Part shown: positions 24,390 through 37,900 of the stretch, piece by piece
How positions within the stretch are numbered: position 1 is the first letter of the stretch
Layout: each line of letters starts with the position of its first letter
Origin: Trebouxia sp. TZW2008
Lineage: Eukaryota; Chlorophyta; Trebouxiophyceae; Trebouxiales; Trebouxiaceae
Assembly (NCBI GenBank): GCA_002118135.1
Contig: BDIU01000126.1
Location: 124,001 to 188,000, forward strand
Length of the DNA stretch: 64,000 nt
Direction: 5' to 3'
The notes under the pieces: model-generated
The model's input: the letters and a program-made list of their open reading frames with translations, nothing else
Databases searched by the model: none
Told to the model about the DNA's origin: nothing
Translations under genes and position numbers: made by a program

Positions 24390-25346
24390 CTGTCAGCTGA
24401 GCATGATACAGAATCTATGTTCCGAACAACCAGGTCAAGCACAACTGTGTTGACCATGATAGAATGAGTAAAGTAATTTCTTGAGTGTGACAAGTGCAGT
24501 GTTGTCAGTCATCATAAGGTCTTTGCAACTGTCAGTTTTATGCATGTGCCGGCAAAATCGGCGAGTGATGGTGGCGACCACACATGCGGTCTGTGATCGT
24601 TAACTGCCTAGCTATAACACCATCAAGTCATTAAGTGGGTGGCATCATGATGCTTTACAAGGAGGATTTGCAAACAAACAAATCTCTCTGTGCCTGTATC
24701 ACACTTGGAGTCAACACTGTCAGCGTCAGTGTTGCACAAAGTCAATGATTCTGCCACTAGTGCCACTCTTTCATGAATTTTTCTGCCAAGACGACGGCTT
24801 GTGTGGTGGTCTCCCCGTCAAATTCTGCACAGTCTTTGAGTCACAAGTCTCAGACGTCTCAGCAACCAGCCAGCTTAGAGGCGCATGCGTGTCAAGTGTA
24901 ACATGCTGCACGCACGCAACGCCAGCTAGTTCTGGTGAACCTTTGCTATTGCATGAATTGTGGTGTCCAATGACCAGGTGGCCAACGGAGCGTCACTGCA
25001 CGCCACCCGGCTGGCCCGTACGAGTCCGCGTTGCGGAGTACGGCATGAGACGACCTTGGAAGTGCCGCAGCAGCGACAAACCTCTTCTGCTAACAGCGCT
25101 ATACCCTGTCGAGAAGACACAACTCTGCGTGTTGCTTGCAGAAAAATCCCACTATTGCTCTGGTGTAATGACACACGCTGCTCCAGGCTGCGATGCATGC
25201 CGAGTTCAGGTCGCCTCTGAACCCTGCGCGGAACCCTGCATCTTTGACCTTATTCAGGCAGTGATCTGACAGCTCCGTGAACAGCGGAGCCACTTTGCTT
25301 GATTGCCGGGTAGTTGCAATTCTGAGGCCGACTCGATCTTGGCAAG
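24390..25346. other. Intergenic region with CpG-rich block
   Basis: No gene recognised. A CpG-rich block at about 24880-25120 precedes the next start codon and is the likely promoter. Open frames run through it on both strands, including 174 codons on plus from 24745, with Cys-rich, low-quality translations typical of chance. Confidence 0.5.
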
Positions 25347-28300
25347 ATGGTAGCAAGTGCAGACATGACAAAGCAACTTGGCTTGGATCCTTCCTTGTCT
25401 ATGTCCCTCTTTAAGTCGCCGGAGCACGCTCAAGAGGTATGTTCAGATGTCATACTTAATGAAGTTGGGTCGTTGCTCTTGAAAATCTAGCCAAGGCACA
25501 TGACTTGACACTGACTGGTCTTTAACAATAGGTGTGGTGCTGGTTGGACAAACACGGTGACACTCCTGTGATGCGCGAGAGGTTCAAGCATCTTGTTGGC
25601 ATATGCACAGTAAAGTCGGCGAAAGCAGCCCCAGTGCAGCCTTTGCAGCGCAAGTTGTCAAGCAAGCCAACACCTCAGTCCTCACAAGTTCAGTTGCCTG
25701 GCCGCGACCATGCCTTGGCACACCAGAGCAGCACTTTGTTCACACCTGCTGCAAGGCCAGCCACTGCTGCTGCAGCTGCACGTCGCAAGCGTGCCAGCAC
25801 AAAGAGGCCCACAACAGCAAATGCAGGTGACGTCATTTCAGTTCCATGCGCTGCCACGCAAGTCTGACCTACTGCATCTGTGTGCTCACGTGAATGCTGA
25901 GTTAGCCCCTGGTCATGCAGGCTTGTCTCGGACATCTGATCCGGCAATCCCTGTCCCCACAGCCACTGAGGCTGTGCTGCGCACCAGTGCTCTTCTGCCA
26001 TCTCAACAGGCTGCTAGCAGTAAGAGAGGCTCTCTTTTTCAACCTTCAGGTAGACTGCCTGCACAGCTGGCCAAGTCTGTAGCTGCATCAGCAGCAGCAT
26101 CAGCAAGACCATCTCACAGGGAGACAGTGACTGGCACCAGGCCTGCTGTTGTGGCTTCAGCAGCTGTGTATGGCCCATCAGACTGTGCCACTGCTACTGT
26201 TGCACTGGTACCTGTGCAGCCTCAGCCTGTGCCTGAGTTACACTCAGTTCTTGCTGCAGCCAGTCAGCCCTGTGACAGCAATGCAGCCTTGTCAGTCGAG
26301 CAGCAGGAAAGTGCTGTCAAAGCGGAGCTGGCACCCAACAGTGCAAGGGTCGTTGAACCAAGTAGCACTAGCTCTGCAGAGGCATCACCAGATGCTGTCA
26401 GCTTGCCTGCTGTCAAGTCTGCTGAAGAAGAGAGTGGACCCTTCCAGCACCAGCAGCCATGCAGTCAGCAATGCGCTGATGGGCAGAAGCTGTGCAGTGC
26501 AGCTGTTGAGCAGGGCAGTAGGCAGACAAGCAGTAGGCAGTCAAGTCGACCTGGCACTGCTAACGGCAGAGTGGACAACCCATCTACCTTTGACAGGCGC
26601 TTTGCCTTGCTGCACAAGGGCCTCCCCACGCATTTGCCCCCGCATGCAGCCTCAAAGCCCTCCAGGCTATCTCGATGCCCTACACCTCTGAGAGGCTCCA
26701 CACCACTGGGTCCTAGCACCACCAGCAGCCTGCTGTCAGGCACAAGCGAGGGGGCTGTGTCTAATATCACAGCTCCCAGTACACAGAAGCAAAGTGATCG
26801 GGCAGCACCTGCTGCACAGACAGGGGTCACAGCTGTCTTGGGTCAGACTACACCTGCTGTTGCTGCAGACAGTACAGCACTTGTTGCAGCATCAGCCTCA
26901 GCATTAGCAGCAGCATCAGTAGCAGAGGATGGTGCAGCAGTTGCAGCTTTTGACACAACCTCAGGCAAGACACAAGGCCTGGTCAAGCCGTCAGCAGTTG
27001 CAGGCACAATTGTCAGCCTAGGCAAGGACCAAGGCCTGATCAAGCCTTCCTCGCCAACCTCTGTGTTGCCAGGTGTGGGTCTAGAAAACACCACTTATAA
27101 TAACTTCTTCAGCCTGGCTGATGCCTACCCTCAGCTGCACCAGGCGGCAGCTGCAGCAGGCAGGGCGCACAAGACCAGTGACCGCGCCTTGCAGAGTATG
27201 GTTGGGGATACCCTGAAGGGCAATCCTGACTTGTGGAAGCAGCAGCTGCAGTCTGCGTACACCATTAACAATGACAGGCTCAAGCATGATGCGGTGAGTC
27301 CTTTGTGCTGGCAAACACACTCAGTTATGGCTCGTGCCCAGACAATTCCGTATACGATCACCAGCGCATCAGACATGAAGCATGATGTGGTGAGGACAAG
27401 ACATGTATTGTTGGCCACCACACCTGCTTCATCATTGTTGTCTCAGCCATAGCTTGTCTGGTGCTAACAAGTGTCCAGTGAGCGATGTCTTGGCTGCAGC
27501 ACATCTTTGTATGCTGCACAGGGTTGGGGTGAGTTTGATGAGGCAGGAGAGGGCGACTTTCTGGAGTGGGTGGGGCGCAGTCAGCTATACAGTGCAGACC
27601 TGCTGGCCCCTGAGGCCGCCCAGGACCTGGCCCACTGGATGGCCACTGCTACTCAGGGAGACCAGCGTCACATGATGACGCTGCTCAGGGACCTGCATGC
27701 CTCTGTCAGCCCCACTGGGTGTGTACCTGACACCCTTCCCAATTTCCCCCCCTTGTTTGACAACAAGCAGAGCGTTGCACTTTGAGCTGGTGCTGCATCA
27801 AGGTCCAACAATTTTGGCACTTTAATTGAGTGCCAGATTTGAGGTCACGTGCTGTACCATATCTACGTATCAGTACAGCCATCGTCATTGTTGTTCGCCT
27901 GCCGGCAGATCGGAATTCACATTGTATTTTTGTGGCTTTGCAATCACATGAGCAAGCCACTGCATTAATCGCTTTGTTGGTGATGGTGTCAATGCTGCTT
28001 CACTGCGCTTCTGCACTGCGCGGGCTCATTCTGACTGAGCGCAACGCCTGATAACATGCAGGCCGCATCTGCAGTCAGTGTCACACAGCACACACAGCCG
28101 GCAGACACCATTCGTGTCTTTAGCCAGAGAAGCTGAGCGTGACATGGACAGCAGCAGCAGCAGCAGGGCTGGCATGTCCTTGCTGCCTCCAGCAAAGGAG
28201 CAGAGCAGTGCTCAGGTGACATACAGACTAGTTGTGTTCAGATGAAGCCTGTCTGCATGAGTCACTCTATGTTGGATTCAGGCTCATCTACATGATGAGT

Positions 28301-31012
28301 GTTGGGTGAAGTCAGTTTTTGAGAACATTGTAGCCTGGCTGGCCATGCCTTGTGTGCTATGAATGTATGCTGAAACATTGCATTGTCTGAGCACATGAGT
28401 CACACTTTCCTGTCACGCATCCTGGTCACTCAAAGACAAGACAGCAAACAATTGCATCAATCCCACATGGAGATTAGAAACAATTCCAAATTCTCCAAAA
28501 GGTATTATCGCCCATGCTCAGCTATATTGCCTGCCTGCTGCCAGCACAGCTGCAGCAGCCAGCACCGCCTTCTGCAAGCATGTACTGCCTCACACAAAAC
28601 ACTTGTTTGTGCTGTCCAACCCATTGTGCCCATCATCAACAATCAACAAGCTTCTTGCTTGTGTGGCAGGTGCTGCACAGTGACATCAGCAATGCCAATG
28701 CCCCGGCTGCATCAAGCCTGACCAGGCAGCAACAGACAGCGCCATCTGCTTCACAGGTCTGACTTATGCTGCACCTTTAGCGTTTGGCACATGCGCAGCA
28801 TTCTGCTCAGCATTGGCAGCACCTGTGTCAACGCAAAGAGGCAATGTATCAGCAGGCTTTACCCAAGCTTACAGCAGGCCTGCATGCTTGTGCTGGCCCT
28901 GTTGTAGGACACCAAAAGCTGCATTGCATGCAATCTGTACGGATCCCTTACGCCATATATGTGTATATATATGTATGTGTGTTACCAAACAACTGATATG
29001 TGTTGTAGTCAGCACTGTTATTGGTACTCATAACTACAAATATCATTATTGCTGTAAAGGTCGTTGATATGATCACAGGTGCAGCCAGCTGCAGTCCCAG
29101 CAAAGCCCAGGGGCATAAACGTGAATGAGGGCTCCAGCAAGGGCACCTTCAGAAGCAGCATCAACCTGTCACAGGGGGCGCCAGGCACAGCCAAATCCAC
29201 ATATAGCCAGACCCATGGCGCCTCCATGCCTCAGCTCATGGCTGCTGTGCAAACTGCCTCCCAACAGCATGCACAGGTGACCTGACAATGCTCACTATGT
29301 ATGCTCAAATGGCTGCAGTCATGAATGCTGTGCAACCAGTGGCTGCAGCCACAGCTGCTATTCAGATGGCCTTCCCACATCATACCCAGGTTGAGACACA
29401 TCTCAAACATTGTTGTTGCAGCAGCAGGCATGTGTCTATGCAAAGAGCATCTCGATGGCATGCACTGGTTGAAACTTGACAGCATGCACTGGCAAATCCA
29501 CCTACAACCAAACTCATGGTACCTCTATGCCTCAGCTCGTGGCTGCTGTAGAAACAGCCTGCACAATTATGATTCACGACCTGTTACTGGAGTTACTGGG
29601 ACATCCTGTGCTAACAGCATATGTCATTGTCAGCAATCCATGCCCTTGCACTGACGCATAAGTGCCATGCTATGCGTCTTCTCACATTGGAGCATTCTGA
29701 GCCTTCAATGCTGTGATGGCAGATCACCGTTGACCTAGTGCGCACTTGACCCAGATTGATACATACTGTCTGCCAGACCTGCTACGGGTCTGTCTTTGCG
29801 AGTGTGGAAACCTGTTTTACATGACAGGCACAGAAGCCACATGTGATGACAGCCCCGTTTGGAGCTAGTCTTGCCCCCATCTGAGCACATGTACTTACAA
29901 GAGTCAAAAGCTGCTGTCTACATCACAAGCACAGAAGCCAGTTCTGGTGACAAGCCCTTGCAGCGCACTAGAACCCACTCCTTGACCATGCCCACCTGAA
30001 CAGGTTGCTACAGCAGCAAGCATGCCTCTGTTGACACAACAGTACTGAACAACTGTGTACATGACAGGCACAGAAGCCAGTTCTGGTGACAGCCCCCTTC
30101 GGCACACTAGACCCGCTGCTAGACCATGCCCATCTGGCTGTCTTCCCAGTTCCTCATGGCTTGCTTACCACCTCTGCTGAGCTTCACACGGACGCACAAC
30201 GCAGTGGCCTGGATGAGACTCACTATGGGCAAAACTTCTGCTCCAATGCGTTCAGAGGGGATGCTGCTGCTCTCTTGGCAGCTGCACAAAGGTAGGCCAA
30301 TGAGAGTTCACTGAACCAGGAAAAATTGTTCTTTATCATTCTTACCGTAACACACAATGTCAAAGCATGCTGTTCAAGACTGTACTTTATAGGTCTTGAA
30401 ACTGTTTCACCTCAGCCGCTGCTGTTCAGTGTGCAAGCCTTTTTCTTGCCTTCTTTGGTTTGTAACTTGCTGTAGCATACATTTGTGCTGCAGCCAACAT
30501 TCTTGGTGACAAACTGACAGAAAGCAACAGATGAAGGTCTGCATTTGCCTGATGACTCAACAGAAGCATAACGACTTTCATCTTGTCAGTCTCATTCGTG
30601 TATCCATTGCACAAGTGAAATCACTCCTGTCTTATGGCTCACTGCAAGTCTGCAGATTCCCTGCAAGCTCAGCAATTACCTACCAAAAAGTATGAGAGTG
30701 CTGTGATTGCATTGTCACTTGATCCTTGTAAACTGTGCTTTTGCTGCCACAATGATGCAAGCAGCTTGTGCAATCTGTGGGTGTGCTGTACCACACAGGG
30801 AGAAGGAGACAAGCAAAGCAGCTGGCATGAGGACCACCATTCCTTTGGGCAAGAAGGCTGTCAACTGTGTGCCGGTGTATGATACAACATACCATGATGA
30901 GTTCAAGGCACGATCGCTGGACGTCAGCCAGCAGCAAGCTTCAGCAGAACATGCACGCAGCATGTTTCATGCGCCAACAGCTTCTGTTGGCTGTGTGACG
31001 CGCAGTCATTGA
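25347..31012 (+). CDS. Large low-complexity protein with spaced T-Y motifs, function unknown
   Basis: Nine exons: 25347-25436, 25532-25826, 25921-27293, 27522-27718, 28062-28215, 28670-28756, 29079-29276, 30074-30291 and 30799-31012 (TGA), 941 residues with phases consistent. A further exon near 28815-28900 cannot be excluded. The N-terminus has a short conserved-looking block, VWCWLDKHGDTPVMRERFKH. Residues ~100-560 are Ala/Ser/Pro/Gln-rich and probably disordered. A compact segment, GDFLEWVGRSQLYSADLLAP to MMTLLRDLHASV, follows. The C-terminal quarter holds spaced motifs AKSTYSQTHG, DETHYGQNF and YDTTYHDEF, which loosely recall the repeats of SAXO-type and other microtubule-bound proteins. 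A cytoskeletal or ciliary role is only a guess. Relic exon edges lie at 27365-27395, 29500-29565, 29826-29880 and 29926-30003. Confidence 0.6.
29826..30003 (+). repeat. Two relic copies of exon 30074-30291 (5' edge)
   Basis: The acceptor block ACATGACAGGCACAGAAGCC and about 60 following bases occur at 29818-29880, 29920-30000 and 30060-30140. Only the last is continuous with the open exon. The other two have stops and indels. A separate relic of the 3' part of exon 29079-29276 lies downstream of it at about 29500-29565. Confidence 0.85.
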
Positions 31013-31940
31013 CGTGACATTCTGACAAGCTCAGCGCTGGCATGCATGCTGACTTGTGAATGCATGGCTTGACACTTTGCACCATTATCCTGACGATTAC
31101 ACTCAGACTTGAAGGTTAGCTAAGCACTCTGCTATCATCTCGGCATGCACAAGCTGTGCATTCAGCTGCCGTCTGGAATGATTGGAATAGGTGGCCTCGC
31201 AATCAGCAAAACTCAGCTCAGCAACATTACATCTGCAAGTGTCTCAGCTGTCGCTGTAAGTAAACTGTTTTACAAGCATCTTCTGCTGTGTCTATATAGT
31301 CTAGTAGGCTGACATTCCACTCTACCTCAAGGCTGCTATCTGATGTGCCATTGTTTGAATAATTTAATACGCTGGGCCGCACAAAACCTTAAGACTTGAG
31401 GCATGATAGTAACACCTCAACCGGCCCACAGGTGCAGTAATTGCACATATGAGCTACACTTTGTTGTGACCACGGATTGACATACGAAGATGTGCATCAA
31501 ACAGCAGCACAGATCTTACTATCTAATAAGGAACATAAAGCAAGTGGTTTTGAGCACGTGCTGAGGATGTTTAGCACGCACTGTGTCTGCCTGCATGCAC
31601 GAAGCAGTTTGCAGGATTAATGCTGTAAAGGTATGGCTCCAATTTCAAATCAAAGAGACATCAAATTATCTCATGGCATACAGCTATCAACTCTGACCCA
31701 CATGCAATTCACATCAACTGCAGGAACAAAGGCGCCGCAATATTTTGCAGCTTGAAGCTAGCAACCTGCTGAGACCTGGGAAAGAGCAGTTGCTGCTGCT
31801 GCTTAAACTCTGCATTTGGCATGCAGCCTGTTATGTTGCAGAGCAGCTTTACTGAGAGAGGCATGCTTGTGGCAAACTGCGTGGAGCTGAATGCTCAGGT
31901 GAAAATGTAGTCAACCAGTGAATTTGGCAATGTGCAAGCC
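31013..31940. other. Convergent intergenic region
   Basis: Lies between the stops of the 941-residue gene (+) and the Strawberry notch gene (-). AT-richer than its surroundings, with no recognisable gene. TGTAA occurs on plus at 31255 and on minus near 31267. Confidence 0.5.
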
Positions 31941-34900
31941 TCAAGAGCGAAAATGATAGCGAGACAGCTCTGCTGGCGTCATATGGTTTGGTTGTGACAT
32001 AGCGAGCTGAGCCTGCGCTTCATGTTCCTTCTGTTCATGCAGCTCATGTAACAGGTCATCTTCTGCCCCCTTGGGCAGTAGCATGCCCACCAGCCGCCTT
32101 GCACTGTCGCCTGTATTACCGTTCGTGTTACCACTACCTCCAGTATCATGATAACTGGAGCAATCAAACGTTGTCTGGAAAAGTCAAGCGCAGGATGATT
32201 GCATGGACATGCAGTTGGTATTGTGCAAAATGGCTCCATGGGGTTGCAAGCTTTACTGTGCAGCATTCTTTTGTGAGGATGCAAGATGTTTGCTGCAAAT
32301 GCTACAGACAGCTCAAGGCATGCTCAGGCATGCGGCTTGGAACCCACCTCGCTCTGTACATCATTTTGAAAGCGTCATACTTTGAATACTGGATGACAGA
32401 TGCAGCCACTTGCCTAGAAGTTGGCAGGGAGGTTTGCAAAAAACCCCGTCTGTGCCAATGCAAGCTTGACCTGCCCCTTCAGTGTGCAGCTGTGCTCAAT
32501 GCTGCCCAACAAGCACATACATGGGTGACTCAAGAGCCAACTCACATTGCCAACACACCATTGACTCTGTTCAACAAGCAAATACTTTGACGTATGGAAA
32601 TAGCAAGCAAAATGTTGGAGGCAAGGGCAGACCTGGTGGCCTGCAGTCTGAGCCTTAATGCTGTTCAGCAAATGAGTGTATGGGTGGACAAAACCAACAG
32701 ACTTGGAGAGAAGGGCAGACCTGTGGTCTGCAGTCGCAGCACAAGCATGCGGCGGTCAGCAGGGCGGGGCTGTTTCACCAGGGCACGCTCCACCATGCCC
32801 CAGATGGGCAGCACCAGCCCTCCTACGAGAACCAGCTCCCTGACCCTCCAGCCCCCCCTGGCCCCCCAGCCCCCCTCAGGCATCTGCCCAGCCTTGTCAT
32901 ACTGCTTGCACCACTCCCTGCCTGCTTCCACTGGGTCCAACTTTACATACCTGCAGCACCCATTGTCACAGTCATCAGCATGAACATCGCAGTCTACTTT
33001 GAACAGTTTGGTCTAAAGCCAGCTTGATACAGTTGCAAATACATCTCAACTCACTCAAAGCTCTGCACACTGTTGTTGTCAGTGTCTACAAAAATGCATT
33101 CATATGTCCTGCAACATTTCATTGTCAGCTTGCAGGAGCGTCTTTGAGCACAAGATGAGGACATGGAGGGTCGAGGTTGATCATGATCAGTATGCAAAGG
33201 GGGTTCAACAATGCCGTGTGTGCATGAGCAACTCAGCGCTGTGTAGCCACAGACCTGCAATCACCTCAGGCACAAGCTCAGCAGTGCCATTGCAGTTGGA
33301 CTGCAGCCACAATCTCTGCAATGCAATTGCAACTGTTTTGCTGGGCGTGCCCTTGAAGCAACTGCAGAACTGTTGTTCTACACATTCAAAAACTGAAGCT
33401 GCTCACACAAGATCCACTGCAACACAAATATTACCCAAACACTCTGCAGCAAAAGGGGAAGTAGCACTCAATAGCAAGAAGGCAGCATTTTGCTCACACA
33501 CGCCACAGCAGATTTGCGCCACAACATGTTTATCTGGGAGACAAATGCTTGCAAGATATCCCGTGTTGCAGGCGCGCAACTAGGTGGCAGCCACATGTCA
33601 GCAAGATGGTTTGGCCAGGCTTTGAAACAAATTGATGAAGCATATGTTTCTTGGATGCAAAGTGAGCGGGCAGCAAGGCTGGATCAAAAGCTAGATGGCT
33701 TGCAGACAGGGTCAGCAGATAGACTGTAGTACATAGGCTGGATACGCTGCAGTGCTCACTTATCAGTGAGTTTCTGAAGGCACATTGATTGTCTGCCTCA
33801 GCAGCAGATACAGTTTTGAGTGCGTAATGTATGCTGTAATGCTCACTTGTCTGTCAGTTCCTGGAGGCGCATGGTTCTGGCAGCAGGGCCGGTGGCAGGG
33901 CGGTAAACAGCCACCTGCCCTTTGCCCTGCACCTCTACTGCCAATAGCAGACCCCTGACCGCCCCCCTCTCAGGTCGGTAGAACCCACTCATGCTCGCCC
34001 TGGACTCCGCCTGCATTGCAAGAAGTGATCTTCTTGATGTTGCATGCTATCATAGTGAGTCAGCACATACTCCCAAGCTTGCAGGCAGCCCTACGGCTTG
34101 ACCTATTCCGTACCACATGTCTAAATGGGCTGAAGGCTGCTGTACAATTTAATCTCTTTTTGAGGACACTCCTTGTCAGGACAATCTCGATGTAAGGACA
34201 ACGCCATTGGTACCCAGCCACTGCATTCTTGACTGCAGTTGTCCCTCTGAGTCAGGACAATCCGACGTAACGACGAATGTCTTGTTTGACAAAGCAGTCG
34301 TTACACGGAGAGTTTACTGTGCGTGTTCTGTCTGAACTATTTACCTGTATGGGTTGGACACCAGCAACTGCAATGTGCCTGTAGGGGTCAGGCGGCAAGG
34401 GCTCTGCCTGTGTGGGGCCATTCAGGGCTGCCTCTAGGGCCCTTCCAGAACCCATAGCTGCCAAATGGTCTGATGCAAAGCCTGCCTGAGTGTGTGACTT
34501 GCTGCCAAAGGAAGCTGTCTGCTGGCTTGGAGACTGCTGATCCATGCCTGCCATGGATGATGGGTTTGGAGAATAGGGCAAAGAGCCGTCAAGCGGACTT
34601 TGCTGTGCTGCTGCGCATCTGTCCTCAGTTAGGTGTTGCTGACTTGGTCGCAGATGGTTGTGGAAGTGAGTGTGAGGGAGATGGGAGGGCTCAGGTGATG
34701 CTGGTTGCAAGCTGTTGTGGGTGTTGCTGACACCAGGGCTTTGCGCTGCATGAGCAGCAGCAGCAAGAGACTGCAGCCGTGTCTGTTGCTCCATTGACTG
34801 CAGCTGTAGCAGATCATCCACAGAGCTCAGCTGAGTTTCCAGCGCAGCCGGGGCAGCAGGTGCGTCAGAAGCTGGCGACGCAGCTGCAGGCATGCTTGCT

Positions 34901-37900
34901 GCGCTGGTGCCCACATCTGAGCCTGTGCCAGGGTTGTCTGGAGTTCTGCCAGGGCTTCTGCCCTCAGCAGTGTGGGTTCTGCGGCTTCTGCCAGGGTCTG
35001 CACCACTTGAGCTTGTGCCAGCATTGTCTGCAGTTCTGCCAGGGTCTGTGCTATCAGCTGTGAGGGTATTGAGGCTTCTGCCAGGTTCTGCCGCTTCCGG
35101 GTTAACCAGCTGGCCCCCGATTCTGATCTTCAGCTTCTGCCTAGGCTTCACAGCAGCAGCTGTGGCAGCAGGAGGCACAGAAGGGGGCGGCGCAGGTGCC
35201 AGGGCATCTCTGAGAAGGCTTTGAGCCAGTTCCCAGGAAATGCCCCTGTCGACATGCACTCTGAAGAGCAGTGTGGGTGCACCTGTGCTGCCATCTTGCC
35301 ATATCACCTGCGCCAACAGCATTAAGCACTGTCTTTGTGCTCTTTCTACCAGAGGATCATGCAAATAACTTCAGCACCTGCAAAATCTTTGGAAACAAAG
35401 AATCTGCCAAAACTTAAAGAAGGCCTTGAACAGCTTGGCATAGCTGACACCTTAGCAGCACCCTGGTCCCATGTGCTCATGTACAGAAACACGCTTGTCC
35501 AGATCTGCAGACATGCGCTGAACGGTAACGATGGACATGGCTCGAAAAGGTTCCTGTGAGCAAAGCAGTCTAGTCCACTGCTGAGCAGGTGACCACACTG
35601 AAGATCACATTGGCAAACTTGACTGTAGGCACAAGGCATGATCTGACCTGAGGGGCTGCAGCAAGGGTGATTGAGGTGCCCTTGACGTCCACAATGCCCT
35701 CGTCATACTTGCCCTCCTTGCGTGCCTGCTTGATGCTGGCCTCCAAGATAGCCTGGTACAGGTCGAACACTTGCCCCTGGGCCTCAGGAGCCAGCCCTAA
35801 CAACCTGCCCCACAACACAACCCAAGTCAGTGCTGGCTTGCGCAGCCAGACACATGCTACAGTACTCTCTGGACACTAAGGGGAAATTACAGGAGGCACT
35901 CTCTTTGTGCCTGCTTGATGCTAGCCTCCAGGATAGCCTAAGACAAATCAATCAGCTGCCCTGGAGCCTCAGGAGCCAGCCCTCACGACCTGTCCAGTGC
36001 AGGATTGAGTGTTGAGTGCAGTGATGTGTGAGAAGCATGCTAGGGTCAGGGGTCGTAAGAACGCAACCCAAGTCAGGGTTGAGCTGCACAAGGTAAAGAC
36101 ACTGCAATTTGAGACCAATGATTGCGTCCTGACTGCAGTGATACCTTTCAGTAAGCAAAATCAAAGGATAACTTTCTCAGGAAGAAATGCATGCGTTGCT
36201 TCCAAAAATTGCCATACAAGGTGGAGTCACAAGTCATCTGCCTAACGGCACCAAGGGGCAATCCCAACAGCTTGCCCAAACACAATGGGATGTTGAGTGG
36301 ACTAGTTGTTGAGCAGCATGCTAGTATCATTGGTTATGAGCCTGTGCACCTTTGTGCTGCAGAAGCTAGTCCACTTGATCTGGACCACAGAGCATTTCTG
36401 GAGCACGCAGAACCCAATGCACTGATGTGAATGCAGCCATTGCTGCCTTGCGCAAGGTATGCAGCGCCTTGTCACAAAGATGTACTTTGTACTGAGTGGT
36501 CAGAGTACAGCTCAGAGACAAGATACTGAGTACCTTGAGCAAGACAGTCATGACTGTGTTCACAGCAGTGTGTTGGTTCTTGTTGAAAGTCAGCTGTCAG
36601 CAGTTGCTTCCCCAGCGCTTGACAAGCACAGGCTTGATGTTCTGCCAACGTGCTGAGCACATCCTCATCTTCGACAACCTCGTTTGATGACTACTCACGG
36701 TCACGCATGTTGACAGCAGTCAGGCATGTCTTCCACAGAGAAGGTACAGTGGCGGATGCAGCAGCGCGCCTGTTGAGGAAGCATGCAACATCAATCATGT
36801 CAGCGCCAGTAATCTTGCAGTGGCAAAAGCTGCACTGCACCTGTTGAGGAAATGTGAAACGGTGTAATCTTGCAAGGGGAAAGTCAGTGACGCAACTGTT
36901 GGTGAAGCATGCAATGTGCATGTGGCAGGTGCAGAGTCAGCGACCAATCTTGTGATAAGCATGCAACGTCGTTGTTGCAATGGCAACTCCAGCAGCACAC
37001 CTGTTGAGGAAGCGCGCAACATCAATCTTGTCAGCATCAGTGATCTTGCCAGCAGAGGGTGGGGCGCCTTCAGGGCGGGACAGGAAGGAGTTGATCTCAA
37101 TGGCAGTCACCTCAGGCTGGGGCCTTATGATGCCAACATTCAGCAGATGCGCTCGAGCCTGCAGTCAGGCAAAGCTTGTCATTGCTGTCAAGAACGTGGG
37201 TCCCTGCCACTGTGCAAACTTGCATGCCAATGCAGGACATGCAAAGACTTGCTGCTGACGGCAGCAGCATGCCTGATGCAAAATGAGCGTCACAGCCAGG
37301 TGTGCCTAAACACACCTAGCAGAGTTGTTGCTGCAGCGTACATTTGCATACATTTCAAGCGTTTGACATGACAGCTTGAGAGGTAGGCAACTTGGGAACA
37401 GCGTTGATTGAGGCAATCAAGATGATATGCTTGCCAGCGCCCAAGTTCGCCATAGGCAGGGCCTGGACCAAGCGTTGTGACTATGCTGCTTGCACCACAA
37501 AGTATGGTCATGTTGGCTGTGCTCAAGATTGTCAAAATGTGCCCCATGACACAGGTGCAGACTCAGGTCTGTGGCTGGCAAAAGCTGTTGCAGCAGCAGA
37601 AGGGCATTTCATGCGCCATACTGGCTTTTCACCTGGCCTAGAAACTGATGCAAGGTACAACTGTGATTGAGCAGTGTCCTGGCAGCAGCAGGAAGGCATC
37701 TAAGGCATTGTACTGGGAGGTGCTTCACACCTGACCCAGGAAATGGTGCAAGCTGAGGGGTCGGGGGTTGGCAGGGGTGGGGCGGCAGCAGGGGGGTATC
37801 ACAGGGAGGACTTCCTCCTCCATGATGGCTCTGTAGGTGGCCTTGAGGGCTACTTGACCCCAGCGTGACTCATAGTTGAAAGCTGTGAGGGACGGCCCTG

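Noticed and set aside
24745..25269. 174-codon open frame on plus
   Set aside because: Cys-rich, no domain, overlaps open frames on the other strand and a CpG-rich promoter-like block. Long frames without stops are expected in such sequence.
221..30003. Intronic exon copies as alternative or mutually exclusive exons
   Set aside because: Nearly all have stops or indels, or lack one splice site. The SBNO exon 13 copy is the only one intact enough to keep as a question.
33104..33583. 159-codon open frame on plus
   Set aside because: Lies inside an SBNO intron, antisense to it, with no recognisable motif or splice continuation.
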